Notes under the pieces: model-generated | The model's input: only the letters and a program-made list of their open reading frames with translations | Databases searched by the model: none | What the model was told of the DNA's origin: nothing | NCBI RefSeq assembly: GCF_019059575.1 | Contig: NW_024882750.1 | Location: 124,001-188,000 of the forward strand | Length of the DNA: 64,000 nt | Source of the DNA: Amphibalanus amphitrite | Taxonomy: Eukaryota > Arthropoda > Thecostraca > Balanomorpha > Balanidae | Reading direction: 5' to 3' | Shown: piece by piece, positions 10,149-20,968 of the stretch | How the letters are laid out: each line of letters begins with the position of its first letter | Numbering within the stretch: the first letter of the stretch is position 1 | Made by a program: the position numbers and the translations under genes

Positions 10149-12923
10149 GCCTGTAGAGGGAACCAGCAGCATCTCCGCCATGTTTCAGCTGATGACGACG
10201 TGTTAGCCGGACCGGACAGGCAGGAGTGTAGCAGAGAGGGCGGCGCTGCGCAACCGAGGAGTTCCAGTCCCGGGTCCGGTGAGGAGGTGTACAGCATGTT
10301 CACTGTCCGGACCGGCCTCGGTGTCCGGCGACCGCCGCTGATGGTGCCGGTAACGCTCGACGGTCAGAAGGTCGAGATGGAGCTGGACACCGGGGCGACT
10401 CTGTCGGTCTGCTCTGACGCCGGGTTTCGGCAGCTCTGGCCCTGTGGAGGACCGAAGTTGGAACCGTGTTCAGTGAAGCTGAAGACATACAGTGGTGAGC
10501 AGCTTCCAGTCCTGGGACAAGCTGCAGTAAACGTCGAGTACGACGGACAGGCTCAGCGACTACCCCTCATCGTAGTCGAAGGTGGCGGTCCCTGGCTGTT
10601 CGGCAGGAACTGGCTAGGACACATCAGGCTCGACTGGCCCTCCATCTGTCGAGTGACTGCGGAGACCCGTGTGCAGCCCATCCTGGACGAGTTCTCTGAC
10701 GTCTTCAAGGAGGAGCTGGGCTGCTATCGAGGCGGCGATGTCAGCATCGACGTGGACCCGGACGTCCAGCCTCGTTTCTTCAAGCCTCGCACCGTACCGC
10801 TGGCGTTCAGGGAAGCTGTGGACGCCGAGCTGGAGGACCAGATCCGTGGCGGACTCTGGGAACAGGTACGGCACAGCAAATGGGCGGCTCCCTTGGTGGT
10901 TGTGCCCAAGGCTGGGGGTCAGTCAATACGGGTGTGTGGGGACTACCGCTTGACCGTAAACAGGGCTGCTAAGGCAGAGCAGTATCCCTTGCCGCGTGTG
11001 GAGGAGCTGTATTCAAAACTGGCGGGATGTACCATATTTTCAAAGACAGACTTGAAAAGCGCGTATAATCAGCTTCCGTTAGATGAAAAGGCTCGGGAAT
11101 ATCTGACTGTGAACACCCCGAAAGGTCTACTTCGACCCCTTCGGTTGACCTTTGGCTATTCCAGCGCTGTGTCGCTGTTCCAGCGCACGCTGGAAACTGT
11201 TCTGGCTGGTATCCCTGGCGTTGGGGTCTTCTTGGATGACATTGTAGTCGCGGGTGTCGATGTCGCCGCACATGACGAGGCCCTCCGGCAGGTTCTTAGA
11301 AGGTTGGAGGATGCGGGGTTTAGGGTCAACAAGGCTAAGTGTAGCTTCGGAGTCAGCAGTGTGACCTATCTCGGGCTCAAGATAAGTAGTCAGGGTGTGG
11401 AGACCACAGACGAGAAAACGGCCACGATTATGCGTGCCCCGGAACCGCGTGATGCTAAAGAGCTGCGTAAGTGGCTAGGTTTAATCAACTACTATGGGAA
11501 ATTCCTTAGAAATCTAGCTAGTGTGTTGGCTCCGCTCTATCGTCTGTTAAAGGCAGATCAGCCCTGGCAGTGGGCTGAAGCAGAGAAGGCTTCTTTTCTG
11601 AAAGCCAAAGAGATGCTAGTTAGCCCTCCCGTGCTAGCCCATTTTGATCCCGCCCTTCCGGTGGTTCTCGCTTGTGACGCGGGGCCGGTCGGCATTGGCT
11701 GTGTGTTGAGTCAGATGACGTCACAGGGTGAGCGGCCTGTGGCCTACTATTCGCGCACGTTGAACGATACCGAGGGTAGGTACTCGCAGACTGATAAAGA
11801 GGCATTAGCTGTAGTGACCGGCGTTAAGAAATTTCACTATTACCTAGCGGGGCGAACTTTCACAATACAGTCTGATCATAAGCCGCTGATAGGGCTCATC
11901 GGAGAGCAGAAACCACTGCCCGTGATGGCGTCACCCAGGATGGTCCGCTGGGCTCTAATGCTCGGGGTCGGGGCCTACGACTACCATCGTGAGTACCGAC
12001 CGGGATCTAAACAAGGCCACTGTGACGCGCTTAGCAGGCTGCCTTCGTACGAGAAGGTTTGTTGGAGCGCTCCGATTCCGGCTGAGACTGTCCATTTGCT
12101 CGAGTTCATCGACTCATCCCCAGTGAATGTGTCCCAGATACAGCGGTGGACCGCTCTGGATCCCGTGTTGTCAGCTGTACATCGATATGTGAGAGACGGC
12201 TTGCCAGATGCCAATAGTGCTGCCCTCAGCCCTGATTTTCAGCCGTACAGGTCCCGTATAGGTGAACTGAGTGTACAGGATGGCTGTGTGTTGTGGGGGT
12301 CGCGAGTAGTGGTCCCGCCGCAGGGACGGGGTGTCATGTTAAAATTGCTACATGAGGGTCATGCTGGGGAATGTAGGACCAAAATGCTGGCCAGAATGTA
12401 CGTTTGGTGGCCGAAAATCGATGACGACATTCGTGATATCGTGAGGTGTTGTGTAAAGTGTCGGGAACTGAAGGGGAGGGCACCTGGCGCTCCACTGCAT
12501 CCCTGGCAGTGGCCGACACGACCCTGACAGCGAGTCCATGTAGACTATTGTTCAGCTAATGGGTGGATGTTTTTGGTGATAGTCGACGCCCACTCCAAGT
12601 GGATGGACGTCTACCCCACTCGTTCCTCCGACTCACTTATCACGATTGAAAAATTACGAGCGTCGTTTGCGTGCTGGGGAGTGCCTGCGGTGTTAGTGAC
12701 TGACAACGCGCAGTGTTTCGTATCACAGCAGTTCGAAACGTTTTGCAGAGTAAATGGAATCAGGCACTTAACGACACCAAGCTTATCACCAAAGTCTAAT
12801 GGCTTGGCCGAAAGAAGCGTGCGAAGTTTCAAAAACGGGCTGTACAAACAGATCTCGGGGTCAATCGAGACCAAAGTATCTCGATTTCTGTTTAGGTACC
12901 GCACAACACCACACACTACGACC
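10149..12923 (+). pseudogene. pol polyprotein of the gypsy element
   Basis: The frame is open from the hAT junction (10149) to a TGA at 12525-12527 and continues in the same frame to about 12923. Domains in order: aspartic protease with LDTGA (10383-10397); reverse transcriptase with the active-site box FLDDIVV (11229-11249); RNase H region beginning LACDAGPVGIG and including SDHKPL (near 11870); integrase HHCC zinc finger with HEGH and CCVKC (12353-12463); integrase core with D, D and E visible in VDY, TDNAQCF and NGLAERS. The TGA falls just before the integrase core, where related elements have a tryptophan. The protein breaks off after TTPHTTT, so the integrase C-terminus is lost. Synthesis needs RT and RNase H, and integration needs integrase, so this copy could not move by itself. 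Confidence 0.92.
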
Positions 12924-12924
12924 C

Positions 12925-13084
12925 TATGTACGTATTTCCTCTAAATAACATCTCCACCTATCTAACGCCGTTTACCGTTTGTCGCTACGTTGCGCCGTTT
13001 TCGAGATCTTAGGGGGGGGGTTGTTTTCAACCCCCCCCCCTGCAGTTCGTGTTCGGCTCAGACCCGCTGCAGTGCGCGTGTTAA
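12925..13084. mobile_element. truncated end of a TTAA element
   Basis: A G-run/C-run hairpin (GGGGGGGGTTGTTTTCAACC, 13012-13031, then a C run) is followed by a terminal segment ending GTGCGCGTG and TTAA (13081-13084). The left part is missing: the sequence abuts the truncated integrase. The TTAA is shared with the next element. Confidence 0.6.
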
Positions 13085-13366
13085 CCCGCGCGGGGCTGGG
13101 GTCTCCAGCCGAACGCGCGGGGCTGGGGGGATAAATTTTACCCCCCTGTTATCTCCCTAACTAATGGTCCGATTTGGAAAATTCAAACGCCAATCGAAAG
13201 ATCTCATCACGAATAACTAAAAACATGTACTTAATTTAAAGTTTGAGGTCAAGGTCAAGGTCAGGTCAAGGGTACAAATTGCAAGTTTCTACAGTATCGG
13301 CCTTGCACCGTAGTTGCCGAAGAATGGAGTCATGGACTGAGACTGATTGCCCAAAACGTGTTTGGG
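13081..13366. mobile_element. truncated TTAA element, CCCGCGCGGGG subfamily
   Basis: It starts TTAA then CCCGCGCGGGGCTGGGG and matches the reversed right end of the complete copy at 46709-47890 over about 285 bp, including the doubled GCGCGGGGCTGGGG motif and the G/C hairpin around GGATAAATTTTACCCCCC. Similarity stops near AACGTGTT at 13366. Confidence 0.75.
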
Positions 13367-13499
13367 CCTGACCTTGGCCATAAGTTTGGCGGGCCAGATT
13401 TTGTACTGGACCATTTTGAGCCAACTTTGAGAAATACATAACGTACAACGGTGGTAAAATCGTTGCTATAGGTATAACACAGTTTACCCGCTCCGGGTG

Positions 13500-14680
13500 T
13501 GGGGGAGGGGTGTGGGGCAATGAGTGCACTGACGTGGCGCCCTTGGAGGGCCGGTATGGGATTAAAGCTCAGCTACACTAAGGGCTTGTGTGGTGCCTTC
13601 AGTTATCGGTGGCACCCTCAGAATCACCGGCGTAGGGCCCTCAGAGCCGCCGGTAAGGGAGGCACCGGTGTGGGGCCGCCATGCAGGTGCCGGTGTGGGC
13701 GATCAGAGGTGCTAGTGTGATTCTCTCAGAGGCTCCGATGAGGGTCCTTACAGGCGTTGCTCCGGGCCCTCATAGACGCTGGTGTAGAGCCGTTACAGAC
13801 GGGTGTGGGGCCTTTAGAGCTGCTAACGCGAACTCTCTACAAGCCGGTAGGGGGTCTCAGTGACCGGCAAGGGGTCCTTAGGGCTTAGGCCGGCAGAAGA
13901 AGTCCTGCGGGTTCCTAAGAGACCGGCATGGTACTTTCAGACGCCGGTGGGGCCCTCAGGGTCACCGTTGTGGGGCCCTCAAAAGTCACCAGTGGGTGGC
14001 CTTTAGATGCGCAGGTGTTGAGTGGGTCCTGAGAGCCGCCGATATAGGGCTTTAATAGGCACTGGTGTAGGCACTCGGAGTTGGGGGTGTGAAACCCTCA
14101 GAGACACCGTTTTGGGCCCTCATAGGCGCCGATGAGGGTCCCATAGTTGCCGTTATGGGGCCCTCAGAAAAATAAGTGTGGGACCATCACAGGTGGGAAA
14201 TGCCCCTAGAACTGTCCCCTCATAGGCCGGTAAGACCTCTCAGAGGCTAGTAAAGGCTGCAGCAGACTCTTTCCGCGTTCAGGAAATCGCATGCGAGAGC
14301 CTATTCAAATAGTTACATTGTAATTCCTCTCGCATCAATCGCTCGCGGGAGGTGCGTGCGATTGATGCGAGCGTGCTTCCATGTATTTGAATAGGCTCTC
14401 GCATGCGATTTCCTGACTGCGGAAAGAGTCTGTTTCAGGCTTAACGGGCCTTTGGAGACCACCGAGGTGTCCTTAAAGGCCGCAAGAGGCCCTCAGAAGT
14501 CGGCGTGGGGCCCTTATGGAGACCTTAGTGTGGCTATTTAGGGCCCATGAGGTGCTCTAACGAGCCCCACGGGGCCCTTCTGAGTAGAAATATGGCCATC
14601 GTTAACCCTCAGCGGTCAAATGGCGCCGCAGGGCCTCTCGGACCCGAGGGTCCCTTTGAACCCGATGGGGGGAGGGGGTA
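13500..14680. repeat. degenerate GC-rich minisatellite (GGGGCCCTCAGA-type)
   Basis: Irregular units of about 25-32 bp built on GGTGTGGGGCCCTCAGAG and GCCGCCGG. The block ends near a hAT-like terminus at 14694-14711 (CCTAGCTATGCCACTG, reversed CAGTGGCATAGCTAGG), suggesting the array lies in another hAT-type element whose left end is lost or unrecognised. A second G/C-rich stretch follows to about 14790. Not coding. Confidence 0.75.
14263..14435. mobile_element. small foldback MITE in the minisatellite
   Basis: Inverted arms of about 48 bp start CAGACTCTTTCCGC and run through ATCGCATGCGAGAGCC to ATTCAAATA. The right arm repeats them reversed with about two mismatches. The loop contains another short inverted pair (ATCAATCGCTCGCG and CGATTGATGCGAGCG). 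A target duplication was not identified. Confidence 0.65.
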
Positions 14681-15071
14681 CGTGTCCCCTTAGACCCCTA
14701 GCTATGCCACTGTTTCATATGCATCATTGTCAGGTATTTTAGGCTCGCCCCCCTCCCCCCAACTTGAAAATCGTTCCCGGGCCCCTGATAATATCAGATG
14801 TACCTAATGTTAACACAAATATCATGCATCTTAATTTGTGGTGATTTATTCAATGTATATTCTCTTAGTCACTGAATTGAGTAAGCATAGTATTTGCATG
14901 ATTCACTGGGCTCATTACAGTACTAGGAGATGGACATTCTGATTATTGAGGGCCTTGAGTCAGCTGGGAATGTTTTGAGAAGGCTGGGGGTGCTTTAAGA
15001 AGGCAGGGGGTGCTGAGCTCAGGATTGGGGGTGCTTGAGCACCCACAAAGAGATATAAAGTTACGCTTATG

Positions 15072-15374
15072 GTAAAAGGGCTATCGAATGCGCTTTTCCG
15101 CGGCGCTGTAGCTCTATTGGTTCCCGAGTTAGCCGTTGGGAGTTTCCAAAGTTATTGAAATGGACTACATTTGACCTTTGATGACCTCTGGCGACCTGAC
15201 CTTTGGCCTGACCCAAGAAATGACTAAGTGTTTTCGTCCTTATTTTTGCCGCTCTTTCGAATGCCGATTATCGCGTGTCGCTACGTGGCCCAGGAGCCGA
15301 GTTAGGGGGGGGGGGTGTTCAGACACCCCCGGCCCGGCGCGGAAGTCGCGGAGCACCGGCCCGGCGCGGGTTAA
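15072..15374. mobile_element. truncated TTAA element, GGCCCGGCGCGGG end
   Basis: Closely resembles the right part of 27480-29927 and the reversed left part of 26122-27301: GCTATCGAATGCGCTTTTCC, then TGACCTTTGATGACCTCTGG, the GGGGTGTTCAGACACCCCC hairpin (15306-15332), the doubled CCGGCCCGGCGCG motif and TTAA at 15371-15374. The other end is missing. Confidence 0.75.
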
Positions 15375-15569
15375 CTTATGTCATATTGATGTTTGTTTTA
15401 TTTGACATAATTTCCTAATAACACCCAGACTAAAGCTATTGCTAAATGTGACTGGAGGCTACCCAACACCAACGTGACCTTCCTTGCTTCGATGTGACCC
15501 CAAGGCTGTGAACAGTAATGATCTCTGTGACTTGATATGACCCATTTGTAATTGTAGTAGTGGAAGAGC

Positions 15570-15665
15570 TAGTGGCAGTGGTAGTGGCAGTGGTAGAGGT
15601 AGTGGTAGTGGCAGTGGTAGAGTTTGTGGTAGGTCGTGGCAGTGGTAGAGGTTGTGGTAGGTCGT
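15570..15665. repeat. GTGGTA/GTGGCA microsatellite
   Basis: Short array of hexamer-like GTGGTAGTGGCA units, imperfect. The long valine-rich frame through it is an artefact of the repeat. Confidence 0.8.
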
Positions 15666-15943
15666 GGCATACTCGAGTCGCCACAGAAAGACCAGCGATT
15701 CGCAGCAGACACCCTAACCACAGATATGTGAGCGATAAGGCAACCAGAGCGGCGCGTCCCTGACTCGGTCAAACGCGTCTGTAGCGAGTGTGAGGCCAGA
15801 GAGATCAAACCCAACCTAACGCGCCGCTGAACCGGGGTGTGAGGCGGCGCAGTCTACCGCTCCAGTCAAACGCTGGGCCGTCGGGGGCCAACATCACTAT
15901 GTAGCCGAGTGCACTAATGTAAGTACATACTTACAGCGGCGTA

Positions 15944-17083
15944 CCGTAAAACGGGGTGTTAAGGGACAGTTTTGAGGTGTTTTGTTATACGACTCAAGAA
16001 GGGTTGGGGATAGAAGCATCAACTTGTTAGCATTTTATGTGGAATTTGGTGCTTTACATGCCTGCTACATTAACGTTTTAAAAATATATACATGCAAATT
16101 ATTTTTATCATTTTTCATCACTGTCCCTTAGCACCCCGATGTGGGGTGTTAAGGGACACCTATATTATTCCAAGAAATGGTCATCAAATGCCCACGATTG
16201 GGGTGTGAAAGGGCGCACAATTTATTTATTGAAATGTTTTGCATATTCCGTCACAAAATAAGTCAGGTTCATTCACAACTAATGGCCTTTTAGCCAATTA
16301 TACATACGTAATGCAGTTTACGCTTCTGGAAAATGTGCTAATTATAAGGTAAACAGAACCAAAAAGCACCCTTCTGTCATCAACAAAAACCCATTTTGAA
16401 GCTAGTCACTTGTCTTTATGTGGCCCTCTTTGTTTTGGCCTTTTTATGATGACATCACATTTACCTTCATCAGTCTTCATTGACTCATCATTGTAAAAGA
16501 GAGTGTTAAGCGAGTTTTGAGGTGTTTTGTTATACAACTTAAGATGTGTTAGAGATGAAAGCATGAACTTGCCAGCATTTCATGTGGAATTTGGTGCTTT
16601 CCATCCTACTGAAAGCAAACTTTATGAAAATTACATTTAGATATTATTTTTTATTATTTCTTCCCTGCCCCTTAGCACCCCACATCCACCTCAAAATATG
16701 CATGTGTCCGGAAAAGAGGAAGAGGATGATGAATGAATGGGTGGATTTGTATAAGTTTTTCAGGAAACATGTGCAATACATGTGACAATACACCTATGCA
16801 TTCATTTTACCTGTACACCCACTAGTTTCTGTGGTACACACAGAGTTTTGGAGATGTCTCAGTTTTGTGAAAATGTAGCATGATTTTCAAAACCATTTTT
16901 GAACCAAATCACTTGCATGAAAAACCATCCCATTTTGTCCTATAGTCAAGAACAAAACAGTGTCAACTGCCACACTCAAGTTTTTATTTAACCTTCTCAA
17001 ATTAGAAACCTAACATGACTCAAAGTTTTTCCCACGCAACTGTCCCTTATCACCCCACTGTCCCTTAACACCCCATTTTACGG
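15944..17083. mobile_element. TA-flanked TIR element, CCGTAAAACGGGG ends
   Basis: TA at 15942-15943 and 17084-17085 flanks 1140 bp. The left end starts CCGTAAAACGGGGTGTTAAG and the right end, reversed, starts CCGTAAAATGGGGTGTTAAG; the match extends through GGACAG. The TA duplication suggests the Tc1/mariner superfamily. Inside, a segment of about 120 bp (GTTTTGAGGTGTTTTGTTAT onward to GGAATTTGGTGCTTT) occurs twice in direct orientation, at about 15972-16060 and 16515-16605. No transposase is recognisable. Confidence 0.75.
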
Positions 17084-17085
17084 TA

Positions 17086-17900
17086 CTTAGAAAATTGCGA
17101 AGGGGAGGGGGGCAAGGATTTGGAGGGCGCCACCTCACCTAAGGAGGGTGCCATACGGTCGCGAGTTAAAAATCCTTGACGATCGCTCAGCGGGGGGGGG
17201 GGGGAGGCGTTTTTACCACGCCACCAGTTTTTTTTGCGTAAGTTGGTAGTGTAAGTTATGCGGTATTGATTTCGCATCGTGTGTACTCGTATTTTTGTTT
17301 TTACTCCAGGTCATAAAACGTCAAGTCATCAGCTCAACTTACGTAACTATGCTTAAGTCTTTTTTAAAGTTAGGTCACTTGAGATGACCTGGTAACCTTG
17401 CTTTTAGTGACTATGGTTTGCATTTTTTAGAGCATGTGTAAGAGCAATGTACCAAGAGGTGTGCCCAGCTCCCGCTCATCCCTTCCCTCCCCCCCCCCCC
17501 CAAAAAAAAACGGAAGCTCGTAGTGGCACCTTTTTCGGATTTCTTTTAACCGCATGTCTTAAGAGACGTCCTGGTGCGGGTTAATCTCACACGTGACAAA
17601 AGGTTGCAAGTGATTGGCATAGGTAGGTACTAAGTTCCTACTAAAGAAGTGCTCTTGAAATGCTGCGCCGACGGCCGAAGGCGCGCGAAATTTTTTAAAA
17701 CAATTTTTCCTATGCTTTTTAGGTACATCTTTTATGTGCTCACTGTTCAAAGCTCTTGTCACTCTTTTACCAGATTTGAAGGTGTAAAAAGCCTAAGGTT
17801 TGGTGGGGCCGCTGCCACACAAACTGTATACTGTATAGGAAGCTTCGCCAATGGGTGACAATGTAAAACAGTTTATTGGCGGAGGCATACACATAAGTGG
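17086..17900. other. interval without recognisable gene
   Basis: Contains a G-run/C-run patch (17190-17210) and a C run near 17490. It also contains AGGTCACTTGAGATGACCT, similar to motifs in the TTAA elements, so it may be an eroded copy. No coding evidence. Confidence 0.4.
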
Positions 17901-19680
17901 TGCGACCGACTTTGGCGAGTGTCATTTGAGCGAACGTCATTTGAGCGAACCATTTTCAGCGACTGGCAACTAAGCGGATATCAAATTGAGCGATTATAAA
18001 ATATAGCGATTATCAATTTAAGCGAAAGCTATGTTTCAGCGACATCTTTTTCGGCGACTACAGTTTGAGCGACTGTCATTTTAGCGAAACACTTCATCGT
18101 CCCGTGACGGTGTATTTTTATTTTTATTTTTATTTTGCGAGCGTACGTGCAACGAATGTTTCCGGAACTTTTCATGGTTATCCGGAACTGGATGGCGGAT
18201 GTCACGTTCAAAGTTCTGACATTAAGCTCCAAATTTAATGCCACATTTCTCAAAAATTCCAGCGGTTCGATTTCATCCCCCCTGCTGTTTGCCAATAATG
18301 ATGACCAAAAGTTTGTTCAGACCCTAGCGAAAAAGTCCTATAGGACTGGCGAACTGTCCTATAGGACCAATAGGATTCCTATAGGAATTTGTCCTATAGG
18401 ACACTCTTCTACAGGACTCCTATAGGATTCCTATAGGATATTGTCCTATAGAACAATTTCCTGTAGGACTCAATAGGAAACCTGTAGGACACTTTCCTAT
18501 AGGACACTGCCCTATAAGATACCTTTAGGAATCCTATATGGAAGTTTCCTATTGGAGACTCTCCTATAGGAGTGCTGTAGGACTCTTGTATGACAGTTAC
18601 CTTTAGGATACTGCCCCATAGATAGGAGTGTTATAAGACTCATATATGATACCTACTTTCCTATAAACACCCAAGTCACCCATCTGACAATGTCCCAAGG
18701 GATTCTAAAGGTAATCCTATAGGATATGCCTATTGGACACTTTCCTATAGGAGCCCTACAGGACACTGACTATTATATATGATTCCTATAGGACTCCTTT
18801 CGCAAGCCAAACTTGTAGCAGAGGGTCTTCGCGCCAGATATACATGCATGTGAAGCATGGGATCTTTGGAAATAAAAACGACGGATGATCGATCACTGAA
18901 ATTTTTGTTTGTGTGCGTATGTTGTAGTTTGCATGTGCGTGCGCGCTATATACACTATTCTGTATTCTGTATTTGGTACAGCCGTCAACAGGACATGACC
19001 AATTAATGACGCGGAGTCATATAAAAAGGTACCATCAGGTCAACTCATGCATACATGCTAAATGGATTCATATTGCTTGTGCTGTTTTCGCGAAATTCCC
19101 CCGCTTGAATTTGGATCAGATCAGGTCCCCATGTTGTAAAATTTGTTCTTGCCCCAAGCAACGTACGAATTTCCAGATATTTGGGTGAGGTACCTGAAAC
19201 AGAGACTGGATCCCTTTGTGCCATCCATCGAGTTTATTATTGGTCCTTGGCATTCCTTCCATCGTCCTATCTCTCACGTTCCACATTTCCAGATCAAGGT
19301 TGCAAAATTAGGCCAGATATTTTTGTGGTTTTCAAGCTTAAAAGCAAATTTTTAATTTGCCGCGCGCAGCTTGAAGCATGACACATACCAAGCGGGTACC
19401 TATTCCAAGGGCAAGAATTCCCGAAAAGTAGCAAATGATTGACTTCCGTCGCGTTCGGTTTCGCTGTAGCTGTGTTAGCTCAATTGGTCCCCCATTGACC
19501 TCCATATATTCGCTCAATCTGGTTTCGCTGATTCTGGCCCTCGTTTTTAAGTTGATAATCGCTGTCATTGAATTCGCCGACTTGACAATCGCTGAAAAAG
19601 TCAATCGCTTAAATTGATAATCGCTGAAAAGGCTTCGCTCAAATGTCGTTCGCTGAAATGACGCTCGCTCAGGTGTCGCA
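17901..19680. mobile_element. TIR element with GCGA-studded termini
   Basis: The left terminus starts TGCGACCGACTTTGGCGAG and the right terminus, reversed, starts TGCGACACCTGAGCGAG. For roughly 150 bp inside each end the sequence is an array of short phrases such as CATTTGAGCGAACG, TTTCAGCGA and ATTGAGCGAT, in inverted orientation at the two ends. A TATAGG array sits in the middle. No clear target duplication and no transposase were found. Confidence 0.6.
18342..18802. repeat. palindromic TCCTATAGGA array
   Basis: About 460 bp dominated by diverged copies of TCCTATAGGA, a perfect 10-bp palindrome, in irregular spacing (10-25 bp). Variants include CTGTAGGAC and CCTATAAGA. It lies within the GCGA-studded element. 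Confidence 0.85.
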
Positions 19681-19968
19681 GAATCACACATCAGATCACC
19701 GTATCGGATTGGTACTGGAGCACGAGATGCGTTAACGCAAGCGCACAACGAAAAGGCGGCATCAACAGAAAGATAAACCATAAAAGGACTGTTCCTCATG
19801 AGATCGATTAGCCTCCTCGGGATTCTCATCCAAATTACCTCAGACCAGCCCTCATGGCCTTCCCACAGATGCATATAATTGTTGAGTACCTACATCACCA
19901 GTTTCAATCACCGAAACTTCAGATGCCTGCTGTTGCGGCCGAACTTATTACTTAATCGTGATCCATAT

Positions 19969-20933
19969 CATGGTGTGTCAAAAGTGGAAATAGCCGGTGC
20001 CCTCTTGCAACCCGGCAGCCCGCCGCCATAATAGGGAAATGCTTTTTGTCGCTTTTTCGCTCCTTTAAGTCACTTGATCTAATTAGAGCTTAACTAGGAA
20101 CGAGGCGGATCACTTGGACGTATTCGGGAGCCGAATACGTTGTTTTGGAGTCAATACCTGGGAAACCCAGGCATTGGCATAGGTAGGTTTTAAGATGCGA
20201 TCTTTGATGCGCCCAATGCGAGTTTTTAAGAGTCTACATGCCCAAATTAACGTTGAGCGCGACCGTTTTCGGTCGGTGGTTTTCCGGGACCTTGTGGCGA
20301 AATCGCCTTATTTATTCAACCAGGGTGGACTAATTTGCTTAACTGGGAATAAGGCGTTGAAGAGAATTATTCAAGGAATAGAACTGTGTAAACATATTTT
20401 TTTGCACTGTTACAACTGTATCCGCCCTCGAACGATAAATATTGTTGACGCACCAGCAACACATCCCGTGGAATGCGTTTGGACTTGGCTGGATCTAATA
20501 TTAGCGAGTATCTGCTAATGCAGCTTCTTTGCTTGCACAGTATGCACACACACACATACAATGCTTCCTGCCCTTGGATTATTCCTCACTTGAATGAAAA
20601 TTTTGTTATAATAACTATTCCAAGCAGTTGACAGATTTTAGTGCAATGCAAAGTCCGAACCGTCCCGCGCCGGCAGTCTCCCAGGCGGTGCGTAACGGCC
20701 GCCGCGCCGCCGCTCTGGCAGGGTGTTTGACTTTATATCCCTGTTGTTAGAAAAGTTGTGGACCGATTGACTTGATTCTTGCATGACAAGATCCGCCATT
20801 CAATTCTTAGCAGGTAACGAAAATTTGACGTCAATTGCACGATCCGCCGCCCATATTGCGGTACTGCCATCTACTGACAAGGCTGGAGAACCAAAGCCGT
20901 GCGGCTAGTTACCTACACTTCTGACACACCATG
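19969..20933. mobile_element. CATGGTGTGTC TIR element, uninterrupted copy
   Basis: The left end is CATGGTGTGTCAAAAGTGG and the right end is the reverse of CATGGTGTGTCAGAAGTG, slightly rearranged near 20905-20920. It is 965 bp long and matches the outer parts of the 50084-53214 copy throughout. It carries the two insertion sites that are filled there in intact form: AAATTAACG near 20248 and CACATACAATGC near 20558. No recognisable protein; no target duplication identified. Confidence 0.8.
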
Positions 20934-20968
20934 AGATGTCACGATGCACGTAAAGCAAGATCAATCCG

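Larger units (their letters stand above)
2368..12923 (+). mobile_element. Ty3/gypsy LTR retrotransposon, 3' truncated and interrupted
   Basis: Order on the plus strand: candidate 5' LTR, primer-binding site, gag with zinc knuckles, aspartic protease, reverse transcriptase, RNase H, integrase. The order protease-RT-RNase H-integrase is diagnostic of Ty3/gypsy. The element is not functional. Gag has two frameshifts, a 6745-bp hAT-type element splits it at 3404-10148, a stop codon lies inside integrase, and everything after the integrase core, including the 3' LTR, is missing. At about 12923 the sequence changes abruptly to the end of a TTAA element. Without the insertion the retained part is about 3.8 kb. 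Confidence 0.9.

Noticed and set aside
19338..19874. 178-residue minus frame
   Set aside because: It crosses the terminal array of the GCGA element and shows no domain; stops are simply rare there.
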